Shown here: piece by piece, positions 48,930 through 57,631 of the stretch | Position numbering within the stretch: position 1 is the stretch's first letter | Layout: every line of letters starts with the position of its first letter | Assembly (NCBI GenBank): GCA_964017045.1 | Contig: OZ024802.1 | Location: 33,215,802 to 33,279,801, forward strand | Origin: Omphiscola glabra | Taxonomy: Eukaryota > Mollusca > Gastropoda > Lymnaeidae | Direction: 5' to 3' | Length of the DNA stretch: 64,000 nt | Notes under the pieces: model-generated | The model's database searches: none | What the model was told of the DNA's origin: nothing | The model's input: only the letters and a program-made list of their open reading frames with translations | Program-made: the position numbers and the translations under genes

Positions 48930-49765
48930 TGGTTGGACCACCATTGATTGGTTGGACCACCATTGATTGGTTGGACCACCATTGATTGGTTGGACCACCA
49001 TTGATTGGTTGGACCACCATTGATTGTTTGGACCACCATTGATTGGTTGGACCACCATTGATTGGTTGGACCACCATTGATTGGTTGGACCCCAATTGAT
49101 TGCTTGGACCACCATTGATTGGTTGGACCACCATTGATTGGTTGGACCCCAATTGATTGGTTGGACCACCATTGATTGGTTGGACCATCATTGATTGGTT
49201 GGACCACCATTGATTGGTTGGACCACCATTGATTGGTTGGACCACCATTGATTGGTTGGACCACCATTGATTGGTTGGACCACCATTGATTGGTTGGACC
49301 ACCATTGATTGGTTGGACCACCATTGATTGGTTGGACCACCATTGATTGGTTGGACCACCATTGATTGGTTGGACCACCATTGATTGGTTGGACCACCAT
49401 TGATTGGTTGGACCACCATTGATTGGTTGGACCACCATTGATTGGTTGGACCACCATTGATTGGTTGGACCACCATTGATTGGTTGGACCACCATTGATT
49501 GGTTGGACCACCATTGATTGGTTGGACCACCATTGATTGGTTGGACCACCATTGATTGGTTGGACCACCATTGATTGGTTGGACCACCATTGATTGGTTG
49601 GACCACCATTGATTGGTTGGACCACCATTGATTGCTTGGACCACCATTGATTGGTTGGACCACCATTGATTGGTTGGACCACCATTGATTGGTTGGACCA
49701 CCAGTGATTGGTTGGACCACCAGTGATTGGTTGGACCACCAGTGATTGGTTGGACCACCATTGTT
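48930..49765. repeat. 19-bp minisatellite, about 44 copies
   Basis: Unit GGTTGGACCACCATTGATT, highly homogeneous, with rare CCCCAATTGATT variants at the left and CCAGTGATT variants at the right end. Because 19 is coprime with 3 and the unit lacks minus-strand stops, all three minus frames stay open and encode the same 19-residue period NQWWSNQSMVVQPINGGPT. Long minus-strand frames here (up to 370 codons) are products of that, not evidence of a gene. Confidence 0.95.
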
Positions 49766-50134
49766 GGTATAAAAGACACAAGGGTAACCGTTCATCATGG
49801 TATCAATCCAAATTTAATTGTTCCTCCGAATATTGATACTTTTTTTTTACTTGCACTACTCATTCAACTGTGAGGCTGAAAGAAAATTACCAAGAAAATA
49901 AAAATAATAGGAACAACAAATATTTAACAGAAAAGCAATACATTTTAAAAATAACTTACCACTTAATATTTATATAAAATTATATTCACAAAAAACAGAA
50001 AAAGAACTACACATTTCACTGTCATTTGATGAGTGCAAGACATGTTGTAGAACAACTGTGTCCACACCAATGACACTGACAAGAGAGGACCAAAGAGTTG
50101 AAGAACAAACTAAACGTAGTGTCCTGACCATTTC
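49766..50134. other. Spacer between arrays
   Basis: AT-rich DNA with no recognisable gene. A short plus-strand open stretch beginning near 50058 (MSTPMTLTREDQRVEEQTKR) leads into the 14-bp array and has no known domain. Confidence 0.5.
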
Positions 50135-50262
50135 ACACAGTGGGTCTCACACAGTGGGTCTCACACAGTGGGTCTCACACATTGGGTCTCACACAGTGGG
50201 TCTCACGCAGTGGGTCTCACACAGTGGGTCTCACACAGTGGGTCTCACACAGTGGGTCTCAG
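50135..50262. repeat. 14-bp tandem repeat, about 9 copies
   Basis: Unit TCACACAGTGGGTC, with CATTGGG and CGCAGTG variants. Confidence 0.92.
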
Positions 50263-50320
50263 AGCTGCAATTCATTACTAGCTTCTGGCTCTTGTTGGCG
50301 TGTCTGTAGCAATTGGTTTT

Positions 50321-50857
50321 TACAGGTAAGGTAGCTGTCACTAATTCTACAGGTAAGGTAGCTGGCACTAATTCTACAGGTAAGGTAGCTGTCACTAATT
50401 CTACAGGTAAGGTAGCTGTCACTAATTCTACAGGTAAGGTAGCTGTCACTAATTCTACAGGTGAAGTAGCTGGCACTAATTCTACAGGCGAAGTAGCTGG
50501 CACTAATTCTACAGGCGAAGTAGCTGGCACTAATTCTACAGGTAAGGTAGCTGTCACTAATTCTACAGGTAAGGTAGCTGGCACTAATTCTACAGGTGAA
50601 GTAGCTGGCACTAATTCTACAGGTGAAGTAGCTGGCACTAATTCTACAGGCGAAGTAGCTGGCACTAATTCTACAGGTAAGGTAGCTGGCACTTATTCTA
50701 CAGGCGAAGTAGCTGTCACTAATTCTACAGGTAAGGTAGCTGGCACTAATTCTACAGGTGAAGTAGCTGGCACTAATTCTACAGGTAAGGTAGCTGTCAC
50801 TAATTCTACAAGTAAGGTAGCTGTCACTAATTCTACAGGTAAGGTAGCTGGCACTAA
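50321..50857. repeat. 27-bp minisatellite, 20 copies, open on both strands
   Basis: Copies at exact 27-bp spacing from 50321 to 50834 encode the plus-strand 9-mer GKVAVTNST / GEVAGTNST. The minus strand is also open in two frames. The unit joins CACTAATTCTACAG directly to GTAAGG in 11 of 20 copies; the others read GTGAAG, GCGAAG or have lost the AG. No start context or neighbouring exon supports a protein. Confidence 0.93.
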
Positions 50858-51204
50858 ACATTTGACACTGAAATTTCAACACATAATAATTTTGGCTGTG
50901 ATATGGCATTCAATAATTTTGATTTAGGTCGATGCACTTAGTCAATATCTCAAATGTTAGATGTTTTAATATATAGTTTACTGACAACCCATATACAGAC
51001 CAAGAGCTAGTTACAATTTCATTGAGGATAGACCTGGCAAAAAACGTTGCTTTTTTATGCATGCCTTGCGTAATCAGTTTTCTCCTTGGCTTCCTATTCT
51101 AGTCATCTTAAAAGTCATGTTTGTACATTTTATATTGTTTTCCCGCAATACATTTATCGTGGGTACCAAGTGGCATTTTTAGCAACACCTTTCAATAAGT
51201 ACAG

Positions 51205-51810
51205 TGTTATAAGGGATGACGTATTTTGAGACGCTTTGCCCGCCTTCCACGTGCATGACCTCTTTCAAGTCGGTCCTGTGTTGGGGCGGCTAGAAAAAAA
51301 TATCCCTTTGTTGATACTCTTGTTTACTATCGTCCGTTTCTGTGGAACAGGATCGAACGATCTAGAGAATGCGAGAAGCAGTAAGACTGCGTATTCCTTT
51401 TTCCAGAATGATCATCTGAAACTGAGTATAAAAGGGATAAGAATAAATGACGGGAGAGATTTTCCTTTCCTTGATTACGAGGCATGCTATGTGTCATTAT
51501 ACTTTGTTGTGTGTAGAGATTTTTATTTCCTCGTACAATTTTGTGCTCATTGTATTTTTATATACAGTACCGGTACCAGCAAATCTGTAAGTTTATAATT
51601 TTAATCATATTTTCTCTTGCTGTTATTATTTAATTGAAGTTCACAAATTAAACAAGTTATTAATTGTAATTAGCTCTGGCCTTAATTGTCGTTTTATTTG
51701 TTATTATTTTTAACCTTTGGTATCATCCTTTATTATAGACTGTTTTTAGAACGAGCCCTAGACAAAACAACAGAGATTAAATTCTCCATCTATAACGGTC
51801 CGTAATAACA
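51205..51810 (+). mobile_element. Solo-LTR-like element, copy 2
   Basis: It begins TGTTATAAGGG and ends GTAATAACA, so the termini are the inverted hexamers TGTTAT/ATAACA typical of LTRs. A strong TATA box (TATAAAAGG at 51427) is followed by AATAAA-type signals. The first 553 bp are repeated in inverted orientation at 3945-4498. No target-site duplication is seen. It lies directly upstream of the readable N-terminus of hAT relic 3 and probably interrupted it. Confidence 0.6.
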
Positions 51811-51905
51811 GCGACTTTCATCAAGGTGCTCGTAATCATGTGGAAAGTGAGTGGTACAAAGATGCTCAGGAGAATACAACAGCATTCTTGGGCATCATAA
51901 GGAAT

Positions 51906-52035
51906 CCAGACCGACATATCCTAAGTCAGATATACAAGTCCAGACCGACATATCCTAAGTCAGATATACAAGTCCAGACCGACATATCCTAAGTCAGATA
52001 TACAAGTCCAGACCGACATATCCTAAGTCAGATAG
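51906..52035. repeat. 34-bp repeat inside hAT relic 3, 4 copies
   Basis: Copies at 51906, 51940, 51974 and 52008. Each covers the codons for PDRHILSQI of the transposase; the last copy runs on into DKSITNKILENLNK. The unit is transposase sequence repeated in place. Confidence 0.9.
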
Positions 52036-52295
52036 ACAAGTCTATTACTAATAAGATTTTAGAAAATCTAAATAAGCTTTTTGACAATCATTTTCTACTG
52101 AACACACGACATCGCACTTCGTAGCACATATGGTGATAGTGGAAATGTCCATGATCTGTTTCAGTTTAGCGAGGAGGTTGGCGACAAAGACCTGGAGACA
52201 AAGACCATGAGATACATTTGCAGACGTCATGTGGTATTAGTAGTTATATTTCTCACATGATGCAAAATCAACTGATAGAGGTATGTCATGGCGTC

Positions 52296-52562
52296 ATAGA
52301 AGGCGTCACAGAGATATGTGACGGCGTCATAGAGATATGTGATGGCTTCATAGAGATATGTGATGGCGTCATATATATATGTGATGGCGTTATAGAGATA
52401 TTTGACGGCGTCATAGAGATATGTGATGGCGTCATAGAGATATGTGATGGAGTCATATAGATATGTGATGGCGTCATAGAGATATGTAATGGCATCATAG
52501 AGATATGTGATGGCATCATAGAGATATGTAGTGGCGTCATATAAATATGTGAGGAAGTAATA
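52296..52562. repeat. 21-bp repeat inside hAT relic 3, about 12 copies
   Basis: Unit GTCATAGAGATATGTGATGG plus C. In the transposase frame it reads IEICDGV repeatedly, following directly on LIEVCHGVIEGV, the likely single-copy ancestor. A frame-preserving 7-residue period results until a stop near 52460. Confidence 0.92.
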
Positions 52563-53146
52563 AAGATATAAATTAAGATCAATAAAAACGTCTTTAGTAC
52601 TCTCAATAAAAGCCGATGAAACGGTAGAGCTGTGAGGAGCAGAACAGTTGAAGGTACGTTTTGAAGTCAACGTAGAGTGGATTTAACATTTGTGAGAAAT
52701 TTATCGTATTCCAACCACTGAATCAAATGCCAGCACTGAATCACTGCACTCAATGTTGTCAAGACATGACCATTACTTGGACAAGGATATAACGGCTGTT
52801 CCACAATGGCAGGAAAGGAAGGCAGTGTTCAGACTCAAACACGCAAGTTTTTATAAAAATCAGCTTTTGCTCTTTGCTCTGCACATCGGCTCAATCTGGT
52901 GGTTAATGATTTGAATTCAGTTGTTCAAGTGCGTATTAACATTGGTATGATCAAAGCTATCATTGAGTTTTTTCGAGAAAACATAAAGCGAAGGTTGTTA
53001 ATACCTAACTTTCCATTGTTCTTTGAAACTCTATGATCCGTAAAACATAAAAGCATTCGCATTTTCAGTGATAACTTCGAGGTGATATGAAATCAATTGC
53101 ACAATCTGGCACCAAATGACACAGGTAAAACGCGACAAGATGCTCA

Positions 53147-53335
53147 CCAGCTATTGTGTTCATGTTCTTCACCTCTCACCAGCTATTGTGTTCATGCTCT
53201 TCACCTCTCACCAGCTATTTAGTTCATGTTCTTCCACTCTCACCAACTATTGTGTTTATGTTCTTCACCTCTCACCAGCTATTGTGTTCATGTTCTTCAC
53301 CACTCATCAGCTATTGTGTTCATGTTCTTTGCCTA
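53147..53335. repeat. 32-bp repeat inside hAT relic 3, 6 copies
   Basis: Copies near 53151, 53183 and 53215 onward at 32-bp spacing (CTATTGTGTTCATGTTCTTC plus ACCTCTCACCAG). They cover the codons HQLLCSCS, present both before the array (QDAHQLLCS) and at its exit (LLCSCSLPTFLICLVII). Confidence 0.9.
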
Positions 53336-53504
53336 CATTTCTCATTTGTCTTGTGATTATCTTTACATACTCAGCGATACTTAAAGCCATACAGCTGTAT
53401 GGTAAGTGCACATAAACATATTTGTAAAGTAACGGACATTTTCCGTGAAAATTGTTAGAATGTTAAAACTCAGTTGAAGAAAAATATTTATGAACAAGTC
53501 CTGG

Positions 53505-54592
53505 ATCTTGCAGCTGTAGTTAACATTGAGATGAAGAGCCCTCGTATCTGTGGACTTGGCTCTTACAGCTGTAATTAACATTGAGATGAAGAGCCCTCGT
53601 ATCTGTGGACTTGGCTCTTACAGCTGTAGTTAACACTGAGATGAAGAGCCCTCGTATCTGTGGACTTGGCTCTTACAGCTGTAGTTAACATTGAGATGAA
53701 GGGCCCTCGTATCTGTGGACTTGGTTCTTACAGCTGTAGTTAACATTGAGATGAAGAGCCCTCGAATCTGTGGACTTGGTTCTTACAGCTGTAATTAACA
53801 TTGAGACGAAGAACCCTCGTATTGTGGACTTGGTTCTTACAGCTGTAGTTAACATTGAGATGAAGAACCCTCGTATCTGTGGACTTTGTTCTTACAGCTG
53901 TAGTTAACATTGAGATGAAGAACCCTCGTATCTGTGGACTTTGTTCTTACAGCTGTAGTTAACATTGAGATGAAGAGCCCTCGTATCTGTGGACTTGGTT
54001 CTTACAGCTGTAGTTAACATTGAGATGTAGGGCCCTCGTATCTGTGGACTTGGTCCTTACAGCTGTAGTTAACATTGAGATGAAGAGTCCTCGAATCTGT
54101 GGACTTGGTTCTTACAGCTGTAGTTAATATTGAGATGAAGAGCACTCGTATCTGTGGACTTGGTCCTTACAGCTGTAGTTAACATTGAGATGAAGAGTCC
54201 TCGAATCTGTGGACTTGGTCCTTACAGCTGTAGTTAACATTGAGATGAAGAGTTCTCGAATATGTGGACTTGGTTCTTACAGCAGTAGTTAACATTGAGA
54301 TGAAGGACCCTCGTATCTGTGGACTTGGTTCTTACAGCTGTAGTTAACATTGAGATGAAGGACCCTCGTATCTGTGGACTTGGTTCTTACAGCTGTAGTT
54401 AACATTGAGATGAAGGACCCTCGTATCTGTGGACTTGGTTCTTACAGCTGTAGTTAACATTGAGATGAAGAGCCCTCGTATCTGTGGACTTGGTTCTTAC
54501 AGCTGTAGTTAACATTGAGATGAAGAGCCCTCGTATCTGTGGACTTGGTTCTTACAGCTGTAGTTAACATTGAGATGAAGAACCCTCGAATC
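53505..54592. repeat. 55-bp repeat inside hAT relic 3, about 20 copies
   Basis: Unit CTTACAGCTGTAGTTAACAT, TGAGATGAAGAGCCCTCGTA and TCTGTGGACTTGGTT. It codes AAVVNIEMKSPRICG in the transposase frame; the single-copy context is YEQVLDLAAVVNIEM upstream and PRIWGRPVYRSNS at the exit. 55 is not a multiple of three, so the frame is lost in the array and recovered only in the last copy. Confidence 0.93.
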
Positions 54593-54827
54593 TGGGGACG
54601 ACCAGTATATCGCAGCAATTCTACTAACTCAAATGACAAAAGTGAAAATCCCGACTCAAAAAAAAAAGACCTCTTCAGATAAAGAAAACTTGTCTGAGTT
54701 TGGATCTATAAAAGTTCTCTGAGCAACCTTTTCTCTAGAGAAAACAATCCCCAGTTCCAGCTATTCAGACTTCAGTCTGTTTTAATGCCATGAGTTAATT
54801 GTTTAAGTGTGAACAGAAATAAGGTAG

Positions 54828-55000
54828 GGTTACCAGACGTCCGTATTTAGTACGGACAGTTTGTATTTTCAACACTCTTGTCCGTACTCATGTTTGCGTC
54901 CGTATTTTCCTCTCATCGTCCGGCTTGTCCGAACTAGTTTTTGCGTCCGTAATTGTCCGTATTTTTCTCTCATCGTCCGTCTTGTCCGTACTTTTGGCAG
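54828..55000. mobile_element. Fragment resembling a MITE with GGGTTACCAGACGTCCG end
   Basis: AGGGTTACCAGACGTCCGTA followed by several TCCGTATTT and TCTCATCGTCCG motifs matches the style of a common DNA-transposon terminus. The other end is not found. The rest of 54681-55789 has no recognised gene. Confidence 0.3.
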
Positions 55001-55789
55001 CGACGACTTGTTAGTCTTATTTCCATTTGTCTTAGTCTTATCTTATTTCTCCGCAAAGGCCAGTGTAGTGAATAGTTTTAGCTCCATCTGACAGTCCAAA
55101 AATAGCATATTTATATCTGCAATGCTGTAAAAATATCACGGAATGATGTGTATTATCGTCATAATGAATGTTGCCATTTCTTTTCACAAATGAGCTAGCT
55201 AGAAATAGCTTCAGTAGTACTTAGTTGCAGTATTACAGTAGTATTTCGTCCACCGTACCTTCAGTGTACTGGTTCAGTGGTTCCTATGTTTTGATTCCCG
55301 ACACTTATGCCAAATTTAGGTTTTCACATTTCCTTTGCTGCCCTCTCCGATACTAGTTTTCAGTTAAGTGATATTTTTAATTTATTCTGTTTTTAATGTC
55401 CTCTGTTCGCTGCGAGGGAAATGCTGCACCTGGTGGCAAACCGGAAAATGGAGCCACTTAAAATATAGAACAAGTGCCCCCGGGGCGGATCAGTGAAAAA
55501 GACGATTTTTGCCTCCCCCCTTTTTCGTCTTTCTCAAGTATATGGGATTTTATATTGTAATTCACTATAAAGATCCTATCTAAAGAAGATTTTTGGCGCT
55601 CGCTGTAATTGCCCTATTCTCATGGCTCTGTCCGAGGGCAACATGGCACCCAGAGTGACGCGGCGTATATTATGGGGACCACTGGGCTGACTAAACTGTC
55701 GGCGGTATAAACCCCTGACATATTTTCCTTAATCATGTGACGTCACAAATATCTATTAAATTATTTGATTTCTTTGTTTTTAATGGGGA

Positions 55790-55905
55790 TTGGGTTGGGG
55801 GGGGGGGGGGGGGAATAAAAGCTTCTTGTACGTAAGGTTTTTTTTTGGGGGGGGGGGAGTAAAAGCTTCTTGTACGTACGTGTTGGGGGGGGGGGGGGGT
55901 AAAAA
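55790..55905. repeat. Poly-G cluster with repeated AAAAGCTTCTTGTACGTA
   Basis: Three G runs (G17 at 55797-55813, about G9 near 55848, G15 at 55885-55899) alternate with two copies of AAAAGCTTCTTGTACGTA, so a block of G run plus spacer was duplicated. Confidence 0.75.
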
Positions 55906-56215
55906 AATAAAGAACGACGCTGTGTTAGACACATTTATTGAGGTAAAAAATCCGTTGTTGATATGTCAGCCTTTATACAAGGAACTAATGTATAAATATT
56001 TATTTTATTTTATTATCACATTCCATAAAAAACATGGATTAAAAATAATCTATGTTGTATACGATATATCAAAATATAATTTTTTATAAAAAGATTTACA
56101 CTAATGACGAGAAAAACCTAGGCTTGTATTATCATTTTAAAAGCACATTTACAATAATAGGCGAATCTTAAAATACAAGTGTAAAAATTTAATTCATAAA
56201 TGTATTTTTAATAAA

Positions 56216-56490
56216 AGTGTCAGAATAAAGAGTTGTAAGTGGCTGTGTTTGTTGACAACAGGTCAAGACAAGTGTCAGAATAAAGAGTTGTAAGTGGCTG
56301 TGCTAGATGACAACAGGTCAAGACAAGTGTCAGAATAAAGAGTTGTAAGTGGCTGTGTTTGTTGACAACAGGTCAAGACAAGTGTCAGAATAAAGAGTTG
56401 TAAGTGGATGTGCTAGATGACAACAGGTCAAGACAAGTGTCAGAATAAAGAGTTGTAAGTGGCTGTGCTAGATGACAACAGGTCAAGACA
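56216..56490. repeat. 55-bp tandem repeat, 5 copies
   Basis: AGTGTCAGAATAAAGAGTTG, TAAGTGGCTGTG, then TTTGTTGACA or CTAGATGACA, and ACAGGTCAAGACA. TTTGTTGACA and CTAGATGACA versions alternate, implying a 110-bp higher-order unit. Confidence 0.9.
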
Positions 56491-56910
56491 TACATATGTC
56501 AAGACAGACATATCATGGGCAGCAGTTAAGCTAAAGACAGGGAGTAAACCCCCGCAAAGAAATTGTGGAGTCCTGAAGTGAGTATGACGTTGACACTTAA
56601 GACACTGTTGGGAAACGGTTGATTCTCCATAAAACACCCCACCAAGGCTAGAGGAAACCTCCATCGTGGAAACACCTTTGCCTATGGAAGACGGAAGGTT
56701 GCAGAAATAAATATGTAACTGCACCTTCTTAATATCTTTGGAAATACAAAAATCTTCAAAGAAAATAGAGAAAATTAAAAGTATTGTATAATTTTTTCTT
56801 ACTGGAGGCGTCACATACAAAGCAATTTTAAAAAAAACCTGCAAATTCAGAGGGGGGGGTGCAAAAAAACACACACACACACACTCCCAATTCAAATGAC
56901 GCCCCTGGTC
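56491..56910. other. Spacer ending in a hAT-type terminus
   Basis: No gene recognised. ATGACGCCCCTG near 56897-56908 (complement CAGGGGCGTCAT) looks like the right end of a hAT element. Homology to the 3' flank of copy A (GATCACTGAYATAAA) starts just after it. Confidence 0.4.
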
Positions 56911-57631
56911 ACTTCTGATCACTGACATAAAATTATCCAACGGAGGGCAAATAATTCAAATGTTATTTAGCGATGGTGGGATTGAGAGTTTCCAGTATTT
57001 TCCTGTGACCTTTGCCTTGTAAGTGAGCATTAGAAAGTCGCAGTGATGTCAGAGCAACACCACATAAAAGGCACATACCTTGACCCTTCTCATTTAAAGT
57101 GTATATTTGGTTAGCAGGGAATACCGAATCAGCTTGCAGGGATCCGTCTTCTGATCTGTGCACAGCCACACCTGCTGCTGCTGCTCCTTGGTCTATAGTG
57201 TTGATTTAAGCCTGGGCAGATGTTTCCAGTTTCTCTTTCTCTTCAAATTTATTTTGATGTTTCTCCCCTGAATAGTGGGCCTCTGCAATTTGAGGTGTTC
57301 TCAGAATTTCCCTGCAAAGACCGCAGAAGAATGGACTACGATGCCCATCCTGTAGTTGTGGTTGAGGGCTGCCATTTTTCTCTCCAGCCCTCTCAAGTTT
57401 CGACGTTTGCATTGTAACTAAATTTGAGACAGACGCTGATTTAACTAACGGCTTGTTGAAGTACTTGATACTTTTGGGGCGTGGGGCGTGTTCTTTCTTG
57501 GGGGAGTCAGATATCACTTTATCTCCACCCGCATAATAACTAATTTTAAACTCAGCCTTGTTCTGTTGCCCTCCACCTTCATTTATACCTGCTGCATGTG
57601 CGAGACTGCCATTGGAAAAACGTTCATTACT

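Larger units (their letters stand above)
51811..54680 (+). pseudogene. hAT transposase relic 3, expanded by four minisatellites
   Basis: In plus-strand order: SDFHQGARNHVESEWYKDAQ and FLGIIRNPDRHILSQ (N-terminal TTF-finger region); DLFQFSEEVGDKDLETK; SSYISHMMQNQLIEVCHGVI (family YIS-x-x-IQNELIEV); LSIKADETVEL and GAEQLKVRFEV (family ILADETTD-x-S--EQLSL-VRYV); AHRLNLVVNDLNSVV (family CH-x-LNLV); KAIIEFFRENIKRR; QDAHQLLCSCSLPTF; HICKVTDIFREN; YEQVLDLAAVVNIEMKSPRI and GRPVYRSNSTNSNDKSENPD (family LG-I-PR--GRQ--RSN). This is a nearly full-length DUF4371-type hAT transposase, broken by stops and frameshifts. Arrays of 34, 21, 32 and 55 bp interrupt it. The C-terminal CERSFSKLK region is absent. 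Confidence 0.8.

Noticed and set aside
48686..49798. Minus-strand open frame of 370 codons
   Set aside because: It lies wholly in the 42-bp and 19-bp arrays. All three minus frames are open with the same period, which is what a stop-free 19-bp unit predicts. No splice signals or unique sequence.
50259..50927. Open frames of 204, 216 and 153 codons on both strands
   Set aside because: Produced by the 27-bp array, whose unit is a multiple of three and stop-free on both strands. No unique coding sequence.
56440..56940. Minus-strand open frame of 166 codons
   Set aside because: It covers the 55-bp array edge, a CA repeat and AT-rich spacer. No domain or splice signal, and its composition changes with each underlying repeat.
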